From NCBI RefSeq assembly GCF_014334015.1, contig NZ_CP060488.1:2748501-2812500 (forward strand): a stretch of 64,000 nt of DNA, in the 5' to 3' direction. Of this stretch, positions 1-11,071 are shown piece after piece; the first letter of the stretch is position 1, and each line of letters begins with the position of its first letter. The position numbers and the translations under genes were made by a program. This stretch comes from Bacteroides sp. M10. GTDB lineage: Bacteria > Bacteroidota > Bacteroidia > Bacteroidales > Bacteroidaceae. The notes under the pieces were generated by a model, which made no database searches, had not been told where the DNA came from, and worked only from the letters and a program-made list of their open reading frames with translations.

Positions 1-76
1 AAGTTCATCTCTGAAATGGCTAATTAAAAAAGCGAAAAAAATAGGCGTGCAGGTATGCGGTTTTGAATAAAAACCG

Positions 77-84
77 TATATTTG
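77..84 (+). promoter_or_regulatory. guaB -7 promoter element
   Basis: TATATTTG matches the Bacteroides -7 consensus TAnnTTTG, 30 bases before the guaB ATG. I see no clear TTTG -33 box at the usual distance, so only the -7 half is supported. Confidence 0.55.
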
Positions 85-101
85 CACGCAATAATTTTTA
101 A

Positions 102-1592
<1,491 letters not shown>

Positions 1593-1614
1593 TAGATAGA
1601 TACGGTGAACTATT

Positions 1615-1669
1615 AACGGTGAACGGTGAACAGGCTGTATAATCAGCAGGGTGTTCACTGCTCACCGTT
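1615..1669 (+). terminator. Stem-loop after guaB with GGTGAAC repeats
   Basis: Arms 1615-1632 and 1652-1669 are complementary at 16 of 18 positions. The left arm is part of a direct repeat of GGTGAAC, seen three times between 1603 and 1631. The T-tract after the stem is poor (GTTTGTTGTTTG), so it is either a weak terminator or a dispersed repeat. Confidence 0.5.
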
Positions 1670-1692
1670 TGTTGTTTGAAAAATAAAAATTG

Positions 1693-3240
1693 ATGATGAA
1701 AAGAAGCCTGTTGTTGGGATGTATTTCTCTCTTTGTGGTCGCGGTCTTTGCACAGGAAGATCCGGTATTGATGCGTGTTAACGGAAGAGAGATACTCCGT
1801 TCGGAATTTGAATATGCATACCGCCGTTATGCGGAACGTTCAAATGCCAGACTTTCGTCCAAAGAGTATGCGGCACTTTTCGCTCAATCGAAGTTGAAAG
1901 TGGAAGCAGCCAGGGCTGCCGGACTTGATACGACCTCTGTTTTTCGTAAACAACAGGAGAAATGCCGGACCGAGTTGGTGGAATCTTATCTGATAGACAG
2001 GCAAGTGATGGATAGTTGTGCCCGTGCTATCTATCAGAAGATGGGACTGAAAGCACGTAGCGGCAGGGTACAGGTGATGCAGATTTTCAAACGTTTGCCA
2101 CAGACAATCACTTCCCGGCATTTAGAAGAAGAAAAAACGCGGATGGATTCTATATACCGGATGATACAGAATCAGCCGGATTTGAACTTTAACCGTTTGG
2201 TCGAAATATACTCGGATGATAAGCAAAGTAGATGGATCGAATGTCTGGAAACAACGAGCGAGTTTGAGAATGTTGCTTTCTCTCTGGCAAAAGGTATGGC
2301 ATCGCAGCCCTTTTTCACTCCTGAAGGGATTCATATCTTGAAAGTGATGGATCGGGAGGAAACAGCTGCTTACGAAAATGTCAGTGCCAGGTTAATGGAA
2401 CGGATACGGCGCAAGGAGATTTTGGACAAAGGTACAGGCGCGGTGCTCGAACGCTTGAAAAAAGCATGGCAGTATGCTCCCAATCAGGCGGCAATGGAAG
2501 AACTGCTGGCGAAAGGCCGTACAGAACAAACCCTGTTTACGATTGACGGACAAGCATACACCGGAACTATGTTCACGCATTTTGCCTCTTCTCATCCTCA
2601 AGCTGTCAAACGGCAGTTGGAAGGATTTATAGCTAAGTCATTGCTGGATTATGAAAGCCGGAATATCGATAAAAAGCATCCGGAAATTCTTTATGCCTTG
2701 CGGGAATCTGATGAAAACTATTTGGTGGAAGAGATAACACGTCAGAAAATAGATTTGCCCGCAGCTAACGACCGGGCGGGATTGGCTACTTATTTTAAAT
2801 TTCATTCGTCGGATTATCGGTGGGAGAGCCCCCGGTATAGAGGAGTCGTGCTTCATTGCGTTGATAAAAAGACGGCAAAGCAAGCCAAAAAAATGCTGAA
2901 GAAAGTGCCGGAAAAAGAGTGGGCGGACAAGCTTCGGCAAACTTTTAATACATCCGGGGAGGAAAAGATACAAGTTGAACAAGGAATTTTTGCCGACGGA
3001 GACAATAAATATATAGATAAACTGGTTTTTAAGAAGGGTGATTTTGATCCTTTAATGTCTTATCCTTTTACTATTGTAGTAGGCGAAAAAATGAAAGGTC
3101 CGGATGATTATCGGGAAGTAATTGATCGGGTTCGAAAGGATTATCGAAGCTATCTTGACGCGTGCTGGATGCGGGAATTGAGTGAGTCCGGTAAGGTTGA
3201 AATAAACCAAGAGGTTTTAAAAACAGTTAATAATAACTGA
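1693..3240 (+). CDS. Periplasmic SurA/PpiC-type peptidyl-prolyl isomerase
   Basis: Probable periplasmic foldase for outer-membrane proteins. An N-terminal signal peptide (hydrophobic GCISLFVVAVFA, then QEDPV) precedes a SurA-like N-terminal segment. A parvulin-type domain follows at about residues 120-220, recognisable by VQVMQIFKRLP and by PFFTPEGIHILKVMDR near its end. The C-terminal 290 residues are helical and less conserved by eye. The reading frame opens at a TTG at 1690, but ATG codons at 1693 and 1696 are better starts. It is first of three consecutive genes of the same general type, followed by an OstA-like gene, which suggests an envelope-biogenesis operon. Family assignment is good; catalytic activity is not shown. 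Confidence 0.8.
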   Translation: MMKRSLLLGCISLFVVAVFAQEDPVLMRVNGREILRSEFEYAYRRYAERSNARLSSKEYAALFAQSKLKVEAARAAGLDTTSVFRKQQEKCRTELVESYLIDRQVMDSCARAIYQKMGLKARSGRVQVMQIFKRLPQTITSRHLEEEKTRMDSIYRMIQNQPDLNFNRLVEIYSDDKQSRWIECLETTSEFENVAFSLAKGMASQPFFTPEGIHILKVMDREETAAYENVSARLMERIRRKEILDKGTGAVLERLKKAWQYAPNQAAMEELLAKGRTEQTLFTIDGQAYTGTMFTHFASSHPQAVKRQLEGFIAKSLLDYESRNIDKKHPEILYALRESDENYLVEEITRQKIDLPAANDRAGLATYFKFHSSDYRWESPRYRGVVLHCVDKKTAKQAKKMLKKVPEKEWADKLRQTFNTSGEEKIQVEQGIFADGDNKYIDKLVFKKGDFDPLMSYPFTIVVGEKMKGPDDYREVIDRVRKDYRSYLDACWMRELSESGKVEINQEVLKTVNNN

Positions 3241-3294
3241 TGTAACCGATTATTCACTATCTTCGTACCTTAAATAAGTAGATTTTAGTTGCCG

Positions 3295-4140
3295 ATGCGA
3301 ATATTAGTCCTCTTACTGATTACCCTTCTTGGTTGTGGAGCGTGCAAGGAACAGCACGACCACAAAGGAAAGACTCCTTTAGTAGAGGTGGACGGTAACT
3401 TTTTATATAAAGAAGATTTGATGTCCGTGCTTCCGGTCGGATTGTCAAAAGATGATAGCATTCTCTTCACCGAGCACTATATTCGTAGTTGGGCGGAAGA
3501 GATTTTATTGTATGAGAAAGCTGCGAACAATATCCCCGATAATGTGGATGTAGACAAGCTGGTGGAGAATTATCGGAAAGCGTTGATAATGCATACTTAT
3601 CAGCAGGAGTTGATTAACCAGAAGTTGACGAATGATATTTCCGAACACGAGATAGCAGAGTATTACGGCAAAAACAAGGAATTGTTTAAACTGGAAAGTC
3701 CGTTGATTAAGGGATTGTTTATTAAAGTGCCGTTGACAGCTCCCCAGTTGAACAATGTGCGCAGATGGTATAAGTCGGAAAAACAGGATGCTATCGAGAG
3801 CCTGGAAAAATATAGTTTGCAGAATGCGGTGAAATATGAATATTTCTATGATAAATGGGTGTCCGTGACCGATGTCCTGGACATGATTCCGTTGAAAGTA
3901 GAGGCACCGGAAGAGTACGTAAACAAACACCGTCAGGTAGAATTGAAAGATACGGCTTATTATTATTTCCTGAATGTGAGCGATTATCGCGGAGTTGGTG
4001 AGGAGAAACCGTATGAATTTGCCCGTTCGGAAGTGAAAGACTTACTGGTAAATCAGAAACGGGTGAGCTTTATGGAACAGGTAAAGAACGACTTGTATCA
4101 GCAGGCGGTAAGTAAGAAGAAGATTATATATAATTATTAA
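3295..4140 (+). CDS. SurA-like lipoprotein, parvulin domain not evident
   Basis: A 281-residue putative lipoprotein. The leader is MRILVLLLITLLGCGAC, with a lipobox-like LLGC. The body resembles the SurA N-terminal helical chaperone fold (VEVDGNFLYKEDL, then an EEILLYEKAANN helix and DISEHEIAEYYGKNKELF, the segment that precedes parvulin domains). The canonical parvulin core (GGxxG, FGxHI) is not visible, so it may be a chaperone without isomerase activity. A longer frame starts at TTG 3289; ATG 3295 gives a cleaner signal peptide. It ends 9 bases before the next SurA-like gene and is presumably co-transcribed with both neighbours. Confidence 0.7.
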   Translation: MRILVLLLITLLGCGACKEQHDHKGKTPLVEVDGNFLYKEDLMSVLPVGLSKDDSILFTEHYIRSWAEEILLYEKAANNIPDNVDVDKLVENYRKALIMHTYQQELINQKLTNDISEHEIAEYYGKNKELFKLESPLIKGLFIKVPLTAPQLNNVRRWYKSEKQDAIESLEKYSLQNAVKYEYFYDKWVSVTDVLDMIPLKVEAPEEYVNKHRQVELKDTAYYYFLNVSDYRGVGEEKPYEFARSEVKDLLVNQKRVSFMEQVKNDLYQQAVSKKKIIYNY

Positions 4141-4149
4141 ATACAAAGA

Positions 4150-5532
4150 ATGAAGAAGTTTGTGAACTTTAGATTTGTTGTTACCCTTGTCCTGGCAATA
4201 TTTGCTAATGTGGCAACCTATGCACAAGATAATGTGGTTGATGAAGTAGTTTGGGTAGTAGGTGACGAAGCTATTTTAAAATCAGATGTAGAAGAGGCCC
4301 GTATGGATGCCTTGTATAATGGACGCAGATTCGAAGGCGATCCTTATTGTGTAATTCCTGAAGAGATTGCTGTGCAGAAGTTATTCCTGCATCAGGCAAA
4401 GTTGGACAGTATCGAGGTTTCCGAAGCGGAAATCATCCAGCGTGTGGATATGATGACCAATATGTACATCCAGCAGATCGGTTCCAGAGAGAAAATGGAG
4501 GAGTATTTCAATAAAACATCCACCCAGATTCGTGAAACTTTGCGTGATAATGCACGTGACGGATTGACGGTTCAGAAGATGCAGCAGAAACTGGCAGGAG
4601 ATATCAAAGTGACTCCGGCAGAAGTACGCCGTTACTTCAAAGACCTTCCACAGGATAGTATCCCTTACATTCCTACACAGGTGGAAGTGCAGATTATTAC
4701 TTTGCAACCTAAAATACCCGTTTCGGAAATCGAGGATGTAAAGAGGACACTGCGTGATTATACGGATCGTGTGACAAAAGGAGAAATCGACTTCTCTACA
4801 TTGGCACGTTTGTATTCTGAAGATAAGGCTTCTGCCATTAAAGGTGGTGAATGTGGATTTATGGGACGTGGTATGATGGACCCCGCTTATGCGAATGTGG
4901 CATTCAGCTTGCAGGACCCGAAGAAAGTTTCCAAAATTGTAGAATCGGAATTTGGTTTCCATATAATCCAGTTGATTGAGAAGCGTGGTGACCGTGTTAA
5001 TACCCGCCATATCCTGTTGCGTCCGAAAGTATCGGAAAAAGAACTGACCGAGGCTTGTGCCCGTCTGGATTCTATTGCAGATGATATTCGTGCTAACAAA
5101 TTCACATTTGATGATGCGGCTGCCGTTATCTCACAAGATAAGGATACCCGTAACAATCACGGTATCATGGTGAACATCAATGAACATTCAGGTATCACTA
5201 CTTCTAAGTTCCAGATGCAGGATCTTCCTCAAGACGTTGCTAAGGTAGTGGATAAGATGAATGTTGGCGAGATTTCCAAAGCTTTTACAATGATTAATGA
5301 GAAAGATGGAAAAGAAGTATGCGCTATCGTGAAATTGAAAACCAAAATCAATGGTCATAAGGCAACCATCGCGGAAGACTATCAGGATCTAAAAGAAATC
5401 GTAATGGATAAACGTCGCGAAGAGGTGTTGCAGAAATGGATTCTGAACAAGCAAAAACACACTTATGTACGCATCAACGAAAACTGGCAGAAGTGTGACT
5501 TCAAGTATCCGGGTTGGGTCAAGAATGACTGA
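4150..5532 (+). CDS. surA: SurA-type peptidyl-prolyl isomerase, two parvulin repeats
   Basis: Likely the main periplasmic SurA of this organism: a chaperone and prolyl isomerase for outer-membrane beta-barrels. The signal peptide ends at about AxxATYAQ (residue 25). The SurA N-terminal domain contains VVWVVGDEAILKSDVEEAR. The first parvulin domain (about residues 175-280) has LYSEDKASAIKGGECGFMGRG and SEFGFHIIQLIEKR. A second parvulin-like unit begins at RVNTRHILLRP. The 460-residue length is close to that of proteobacterial SurA (about 430). It starts 9 bases after the preceding lipoprotein gene and lies 22 bases before the OstA-like gene. The symbol is by family resemblance. Confidence 0.85.
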   Translation: MKKFVNFRFVVTLVLAIFANVATYAQDNVVDEVVWVVGDEAILKSDVEEARMDALYNGRRFEGDPYCVIPEEIAVQKLFLHQAKLDSIEVSEAEIIQRVDMMTNMYIQQIGSREKMEEYFNKTSTQIRETLRDNARDGLTVQKMQQKLAGDIKVTPAEVRRYFKDLPQDSIPYIPTQVEVQIITLQPKIPVSEIEDVKRTLRDYTDRVTKGEIDFSTLARLYSEDKASAIKGGECGFMGRGMMDPAYANVAFSLQDPKKVSKIVESEFGFHIIQLIEKRGDRVNTRHILLRPKVSEKELTEACARLDSIADDIRANKFTFDDAAAVISQDKDTRNNHGIMVNINEHSGITTSKFQMQDLPQDVAKVVDKMNVGEISKAFTMINEKDGKEVCAIVKLKTKINGHKATIAEDYQDLKEIVMDKRREEVLQKWILNKQKHTYVRINENWQKCDFKYPGWVKND

Positions 5533-5554
5533 TATAACCTTGCTTTGACTTTAT

Positions 5555-7318
5555 ATGCTGAAAAAGAATAAGAAAAATAAACAACAAGACAGGCATAGAT
5601 GGCTCCTTATAGGCTTTCTATGCCTGTTTGGTGTATGTCTTGTGGCACAAGTGAGGCCGACGGGACAGAACCCCACGGCAGGGACTTCGACAAAATCGAC
5701 TGCGGATACGTCTAAGACGGCTCCCAAAACCAAAACGCCGGCGGGTAATAAGAAACAATCGGACAACAAGAAGCAACCGGAGAATAAAAAGACCAAAGTT
5801 TACTTGCTTCATGCTGACGAAGGACAGGCGGATAAGCTGGCACGTCCGGATGTGCAGGTGTTGATTGGTAACGTGAAGTTGCGCCATGACAGTATGTATA
5901 TGTACTGTGACAGTGCACTGATTTTTGAGAAAACCAACTCCGTAGAAGCCTTCAGCAATGTGCGTATGGAACAGGGAGACACCTTGTTCATCTATGGTGA
6001 TTATCTTTATTATGACGGAATGACGCAAATTGCTCAACTTCGTGAAAATGTGAAGATGATTAACCGGAACACGACCCTGTTGACGGACAGTTTGAACTAC
6101 GACCGTCTCTACGATCTCGGATATTATTTCGAGGGGGGAACTTTGATGGATGAAGAGAATGTACTGACCTCCGACTGGGGCGAATATAGCCCTGCAACGA
6201 AACAGTCGGTATTCAACCATGATGTGAAGTTGGTGAACCCTAAGTTTGTGTTGACCTCCGATACATTGAGGTATAATACTGAAAACAAAATAGCAGTGAT
6301 TCTCGGACCTTCCAATATTGTCAGTGATAATAATCATATCTATTCGGAACGGGGATTCTATAACACATTGACCGAACAAGCGGAATTGTTGGACCGTTCG
6401 GTCCTGACCAATCAGGGGAAGAAACTTGTAGGTGACAGTCTGTTCTATGACCGGGTAATCGGTTACGGAGAAGCATTCGATAATGTGAAGATGACAGACT
6501 CCATCAATAAGAATATGCTGACGGGCGATTATTGTTTCTATAATGAATTGACGGACTCCGCGTTTGCAACAAAACGTGCTGTTGCTATCGATTATTCACA
6601 GGGAGACAGTCTTTATATGCATGGGGATACTTTGCAGATGGTGTCCTATAATCTGAATACCGATTCTTTGTACCGGTTGATGAAGGCTTACCATAAAGTA
6701 CGTATGTATCGTACAGATGTTCAGGGAGTATGTGACTCACTGGTCTATAATTCGAAAGATTCTTGTATGACCATGTATACTGACCCTATTCTTTGGAATG
6801 ATGGACAGCAACTGCTTGGTGAGCAGATCAAGATTTATATGAATGACAGTACGATTGACTGGGCGCACATTATCAACCAGGCGTTGACAGTGGAGATGAA
6901 AGACTCTATTCACTATAATCAAGTGTCCGGCAAGGAGATGAAAGCCTATTTCGTTAATGGAGATATGCGCCATATTGAAGTGATCGGTAATGTGCTGACA
7001 GCTTTTTATCCTGAAGAGAAAGACAGTACGATGACCGGATTTAATTGTCTGGAAGGTAGTATGCTGCATCTTTATATGAAGGATAAGAGAATGGAAAAAG
7101 GACTTTTTATCGGTAAATCCAACGGAACGATGTATCCGATGGACCAGATACCGCCTGATAAACTGCGTCTTCCTACTTTTGCCTGGTTCGACTATGTCCG
7201 TCCGCTAAATAAGGACGATATTTTCAACTGGCGCAGCAAGCGTGCGGGAGAAACATTGAAGCCGACTACCGACCGGCGACCAAAGACAGAAAAGCGAAAC
7301 TTAATAAATATGAAGTAG
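5555..7318 (+). CDS. OstA/LptA-like envelope protein
   Basis: A 587-residue protein with an N-terminal membrane anchor or signal (WLLIGFLCLFGVCLVAQV), then a low-complexity Lys/Thr/Pro-rich linker to about residue 80. A long region follows of repeated short strands rich in the pattern GD-x-L-x-Y-D (DTLFIYGDYLYYDG, LTSDTLRYNT, LVGDSLFYDR), typical of the OstA (LptA/LptD N-terminal) beta-jellyroll family. LptA-type proteins bridge LPS from inner to outer membrane, so a role in LPS export or outer-membrane assembly is the natural inference, strengthened by three SurA-like genes just upstream. The C-terminus ends in a basic tail, and its stop lies 1 base before the next ATG. Confidence 0.75.
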   Translation: MLKKNKKNKQQDRHRWLLIGFLCLFGVCLVAQVRPTGQNPTAGTSTKSTADTSKTAPKTKTPAGNKKQSDNKKQPENKKTKVYLLHADEGQADKLARPDVQVLIGNVKLRHDSMYMYCDSALIFEKTNSVEAFSNVRMEQGDTLFIYGDYLYYDGMTQIAQLRENVKMINRNTTLLTDSLNYDRLYDLGYYFEGGTLMDEENVLTSDWGEYSPATKQSVFNHDVKLVNPKFVLTSDTLRYNTENKIAVILGPSNIVSDNNHIYSERGFYNTLTEQAELLDRSVLTNQGKKLVGDSLFYDRVIGYGEAFDNVKMTDSINKNMLTGDYCFYNELTDSAFATKRAVAIDYSQGDSLYMHGDTLQMVSYNLNTDSLYRLMKAYHKVRMYRTDVQGVCDSLVYNSKDSCMTMYTDPILWNDGQQLLGEQIKIYMNDSTIDWAHIINQALTVEMKDSIHYNQVSGKEMKAYFVNGDMRHIEVIGNVLTAFYPEEKDSTMTGFNCLEGSMLHLYMKDKRMEKGLFIGKSNGTMYPMDQIPPDKLRLPTFAWFDYVRPLNKDDIFNWRSKRAGETLKPTTDRRPKTEKRNLINMK

Positions 7319-7319
7319 T

Positions 7320-7619
7320 ATGGGAATGTTTAACTCAATGAGAAAGCCCCGGGGCTTTAATCATCAATACATTTATGTAGACGAGCGGAAAGAAAAGCTC
7401 GCTAAGATGGAGGAGAACGCCAAACGTGACTTGGGGATGCTACCGGAGAAAGAATTTAATCCGGAAGATATTCGCGGTAAATTCGTCGAAGGTACTACAC
7501 ATTTGAAAAGAAGAAAAGCAAGTGGTCGCAAACCGGTTTCTTTCGGAATCATACTGATAATCATTGCCTTCCTTCTCTATCTGTGGCATTATTTAGCAAC
7601 AGGAAGCTGGAGTTTTTAA
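7320..7619 (+). CDS. Small single-pass membrane protein, unknown function
   Basis: I do not recognise this 99-residue protein. It has a charged N-terminal half (Lys/Arg/Glu-rich, [21 protein letters not shown]), a conserved-looking segment [20 protein letters not shown], and one C-terminal transmembrane helix (residues ~73-92, [21 protein letters not shown]) with only a few residues after it. The predicted topology is a cytoplasmic domain tethered by the C-terminal helix. It starts 1 base after the OstA-like stop and ends 17 bases before the mutL ATG, so it is almost certainly co-transcribed with both. Confidence 0.7.
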   Translation: MGMFNSMRKPRGFNHQYIYVDERKEKLAKMEENAKRDLGMLPEKEFNPEDIRGKFVEGTTHLKRRKASGRKPVSFGIILIIIAFLLYLWHYLATGSWSF

Positions 7620-7636
7620 TTGTTAATTTACGAAGT

Positions 7637-9538
7637 ATGAGCGATATCATTCATTTGTTACCTGATTCGGTAGCTAACCAGATTGCTGCCGGTGAAGTGA
7701 TACAACGTCCGGCATCTGTTATCAAGGAGCTAGTGGAGAATGCGATTGATGCAGATGCGCAAAATATACATGTGTTAGTGACTGATGCGGGTAAAACCTG
7801 TATTCAGGTGATTGATGATGGAAAAGGAATGTCCGAAACGGATGCCCGTCTCTCTTTTGAGCGGCATGCTACTTCCAAGATACGGGAAGCTGCGGACTTG
7901 TTTGCTTTGCGTACCATGGGATTTCGTGGGGAAGCATTGGCATCCATCGCAGCAGTGGCGCAGGTAGAACTGAAGACGCGTCCGGAATCGGAAGAACTGG
8001 GAACGAAACTGGTGATTGCGGGTTCTCAAGTGGAGAGCCAGGAGGCTATATCCTGTTCTAAAGGAAGTAACTTCTCTGTAAAGAACCTGTTCTTTAATGT
8101 GCCTGCCCGTCGTAAATTTTTAAAGGCTAATTCCACTGAATTGAGCAACATCCTTGCCGAATTTGAGCGTATCGCTTTGGTGCATCCGGAAGTTGCCTTT
8201 TCGCTGTATAGTAATGATTCGGAGCTCTTCAATCTTCCGGTATCACAGTTACGTCAGCGTATTCTTGCTATTTTCGGTAAGAAGCTCAACCAGCAATTAC
8301 TGAATATAGACGTGAACACTACCATGGTGAAAATCTCCGGATACGTAGCCAAACCGGAGACTGCCCGTAAGAAAGGAGCCCATCAGTATTTCTTTGTCAA
8401 TGGACGTTATATGCGCCATCCTTATTTTCATAAGGCAGTCATGGAGGCTTATGAGCAGTTGATTCCCGCCGGTGAACAGATTTCCTATTTTATCTATTTT
8501 GATGTAGATCCGGCTAATATTGATGTGAATATTCACCCGACAAAGACCGAGATCAAGTTTGAGAATGAGCAGGCCATCTGGCAGATACTTTCAGCATCCG
8601 TTAAGGAATCGTTGGGTAAGTTCAGTGCTATCCCTTCCATTGATTTTGATACGGAGGATATGCCTGATATTCCGGCATTTGAGGAAAAGATATCTTCCGA
8701 ACCTCCGAAGGTGCATTATAATACAGATTATAATCCGTTTAAAGTCTCTACCGGTGGCGGTGGTGGCGGATCGTATAGTCGCTCGAAAGTAGAATGGGAG
8801 GATTTGTACGGAGGGCTGACAAAAGCCAGTAAGATGAATAATCCGCAGCCGGAACCCGAAATGGATTGGGAGGATTCTTCTATTGGAGGCGAACCGGCCT
8901 TCGTGGAAGAAAAGATAGAGACGGTGACATCCGCCGCTTCTTCTACTTTGTATGCCAACGAACCGGTGATGGAAAAAGGAAATCAGCATTTGCAGTTTAA
9001 AGGGCGGTTTATTTTGACTTCAGTTAAATCGGGTCTGATGCTAATCGATCAACACCGGGCACACATACGGGTGCTTTTTGATCGCTATATGGTACAGATT
9101 CAACAGAAACAGGGAGTATCTCAGGGCGTTCTCTTCCCGGAAATCTTACAATTACCGGCTTCAGAAGCTGCTGTTCTTCAAAGCATTATGGATGATTTGT
9201 CGGCAGTCGGCTTCGATTTGAGCAATCTGGGAGGCGGTAGCTATGCCATCAATGGCATCCCTTCGGGTATTGAAGGACTGAATCCGGTTGAACTGGTGCG
9301 TAATATGCTACATACAGCGATGGAAAAAGGGAATGACGTTAAGGAAGAAATCCAAAATATTCTGGCAATCACATTGGCGCGGGCAGCGGCTATTGTCTAC
9401 GGACAGGTGTTGAGTAATGAAGAAATGGTAAGCCTTGTAGACAACCTTTTTGCCTGTCCCTCACCGAATTACACACCCGATGGGAAAACCGTTTTGACAA
9501 CCATTAAGGAGGAGGACATCGAAAGATTATTCAAATAA
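7637..9538 (+). CDS. mutL: DNA mismatch repair protein MutL
   Basis: Couples MutS mismatch recognition to downstream repair. The N-terminal GHKL ATPase is clear: [24 protein letters not shown], then DDGKGM and [12 protein letters not shown]. The transducer domain carries [16 protein letters not shown] Gly-rich and acidic linker (about residues 360-455) leads to the C-terminal dimerisation domain. The metal-binding motif of endonucleolytic MutL proteins (DQHAxxExxxxE) reads [12 protein letters not shown] at about residue 471, and the C-terminal CPHGRP-type motif reads [11 protein letters not shown], so nuclease activity is doubtful. ATG 7637 was chosen over an upstream in-frame start at 7583 that would overlap the previous gene. 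Confidence 0.95.
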   Translation: MSDIIHLLPDSVANQIAAGEVIQRPASVIKELVENAIDADAQNIHVLVTDAGKTCIQVIDDGKGMSETDARLSFERHATSKIREAADLFALRTMGFRGEALASIAAVAQVELKTRPESEELGTKLVIAGSQVESQEAISCSKGSNFSVKNLFFNVPARRKFLKANSTELSNILAEFERIALVHPEVAFSLYSNDSELFNLPVSQLRQRILAIFGKKLNQQLLNIDVNTTMVKISGYVAKPETARKKGAHQYFFVNGRYMRHPYFHKAVMEAYEQLIPAGEQISYFIYFDVDPANIDVNIHPTKTEIKFENEQAIWQILSASVKESLGKFSAIPSIDFDTEDMPDIPAFEEKISSEPPKVHYNTDYNPFKVSTGGGGGGSYSRSKVEWEDLYGGLTKASKMNNPQPEPEMDWEDSSIGGEPAFVEEKIETVTSAASSTLYANEPVMEKGNQHLQFKGRFILTSVKSGLMLIDQHRAHIRVLFDRYMVQIQQKQGVSQGVLFPEILQLPASEAAVLQSIMDDLSAVGFDLSNLGGGSYAINGIPSGIEGLNPVELVRNMLHTAMEKGNDVKEEIQNILAITLARAAAIVYGQVLSNEEMVSLVDNLFACPSPNYTPDGKTVLTTIKEEDIERLFK

Positions 9539-9641
9539 AACAAATAAATTCATCTTTTCCTAAAACCTTTTAGTTCAGTTCGTGTTATTTAAATAGTTCA
9601 ACAAAGAAAAAGATTTAAATAACCACTTAACTATTAGGTAT

Positions 9642-10829
9642 ATGAAAAAGATTCTGATGTTGCTGGCATTTGCCGGCGTTGCGTCTGTCGCTTCTGCGCA
9701 GCAGACAATGACTGTAACTGAATACGAAGTGATTCAGGTGCAAGATAAATATCAAGTAATAACTAATCCTTTCTGGAGTAACTGGTTCTTCTCTGTAGGA
9801 GGAGGTGCCCAGGTATTGTATGGAAACAATGACCATATCGGTAAGTTCAGAGATCGTGTTGCTCCCACATTTAACGTGTCTGTTGGTAAATGGGTAACTC
9901 CGGGATTCGGATTGCGTTTGCAGTACAGCGGATTACAAGCCAAAGGATTCACCACCAGCGAAAATGCTAATTATGTGGTTGGCGGTCCGAGAGAAGATGG
10001 TTCTTACAAACAAAGATGGGACTACATGAACTTACATGGTGATTTGATGATTAACCTGAATGCACTTTTCGGTGGATACAATCCGAACCGTGTATATGAA
10101 ATTATCCCTTATATTGGTGCCGGTTGGGCTCATGCTTATTCTCGTCCTCACACTAACTCCGCTACTTTCAATGCAGGTATTATCAACCGCTTCCGTTTGT
10201 CGAATGCTGTTGACTTGAATCTGGAATTGAGTGCAACAGGTCTGGAAGGCAAGTTTGACGGAGAGCACGCAGGTAAACCTGACTACGATGGTATCTTAGG
10301 TGCTACTATTGGTGTAACTTATTATTTCCCAACTCGCGGATTCCAACGTCCGGTTCCACAGATTATCTCTGAACTTGAATTGAACCAGATGCGTAACCAG
10401 ATGAATGCAATGGCAGCAGCTAATATGCAATTACAACAGCAGTTGGCAAATGCACAACAACCGGTTGAAGTAGAAGATACTGAAGAAGTTGTTATAACAG
10501 ATACTAACATTGCTCCACGTACTGTATTCTTCAAGATCGGTTCTGATAAATTGTCTCCGCAGGAAGAAATGAACTTGTCATATCTTGCCAGCAAGATAAA
10601 AGAATCTCCGAACGCTACATACACAATCAACGGATATGCAGACTCTGCAACAGGTACTCCGGCTTTCAACCAGAAGTTGAGTTTGGAACGTGCACAAGTT
10701 GTTAAAGACCTGCTCGTTAAGAAGTATGGCATCTCTGCCGATAGATTGAAAGTTGCAGCCGGTGGTGGTGTTGACAAATTCGGTCAACCGATTCTGAACC
10801 GTGTAGTATTGGTCGAATCAGCACAGTAA
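9642..10829 (+). CDS. OmpA-family outer-membrane protein
   Basis: A 395-residue major outer-membrane protein type. The signal peptide is MKKILMLLAFAGVASVASA. An eight-strand-type beta-barrel with many aromatic residues follows (FWSNWFFSVGGGAQ to GATIGVTYYFP), then a short Gln/Asn-rich helix (MRNQMNAMAAANMQLQQQL). The C-terminal OmpA peptidoglycan-binding domain (about residues 280-393) is marked by VFFKIGSDKLS, INGYADSATGT and NRVVLVES. It links outer membrane to peptidoglycan and stabilises the envelope. It is monocistronic, with a strong terminator downstream. Confidence 0.93.
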   Translation: MKKILMLLAFAGVASVASAQQTMTVTEYEVIQVQDKYQVITNPFWSNWFFSVGGGAQVLYGNNDHIGKFRDRVAPTFNVSVGKWVTPGFGLRLQYSGLQAKGFTTSENANYVVGGPREDGSYKQRWDYMNLHGDLMINLNALFGGYNPNRVYEIIPYIGAGWAHAYSRPHTNSATFNAGIINRFRLSNAVDLNLELSATGLEGKFDGEHAGKPDYDGILGATIGVTYYFPTRGFQRPVPQIISELELNQMRNQMNAMAAANMQLQQQLANAQQPVEVEDTEEVVITDTNIAPRTVFFKIGSDKLSPQEEMNLSYLASKIKESPNATYTINGYADSATGTPAFNQKLSLERAQVVKDLLVKKYGISADRLKVAAGGGVDKFGQPILNRVVLVESAQ

Positions 10830-10881
10830 TCATATAATTTCAGTATTCGGCGATTCTTTGTGATCGCCTGCTGAAAGAGAG

Positions 10882-10939
10882 AAGGCGGCTGAAAGCGAAT
10901 CCTGAAATAAGGTATCTTCGCTTTCAGCTGCCTTTTTAT
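10882..10939 (+). terminator. Strong terminator after the OmpA-family gene
   Basis: The 18-base arms 10882-10899 and 10917-10934 pair with one mismatch (AAGGCGGCTGAAAGCGAA against TTCGCTTTCAGCTGCCTT), followed by a T-run. A smaller hairpin (GGCGAT/ATCGCC) lies just upstream at about 10850-10867. Confidence 0.85.
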
Positions 10940-10978
10940 TAGTTTGGTGGAGAATGTGAATGCGAGTTGTAATATGTG

Positions 10979-11000
10979 AAGTTCACAAACTTGTGAACTT
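10979..11000. repeat. 10-bp perfect palindrome, operator-like
   Basis: AAGTTCACAA and TTGTGAACTT are exact reverse complements separated by 2 bases. The size and symmetry suit a dimeric regulator site, but no partner regulator is evident nearby. Confidence 0.5.
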
Positions 11001-11071
11001 TTGATTCTATACTTGATTGGTATATGAAAACGCTTTCGCTGATTATAAATATAGGTTGTTTTTAGCTTGAA

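Noticed and set aside
7583..7636. A longer mutL N-terminus starting at 7583
   Set aside because: The extra 18 residues overlap the end of the preceding gene in another frame, and the family N-terminus begins at 7637.
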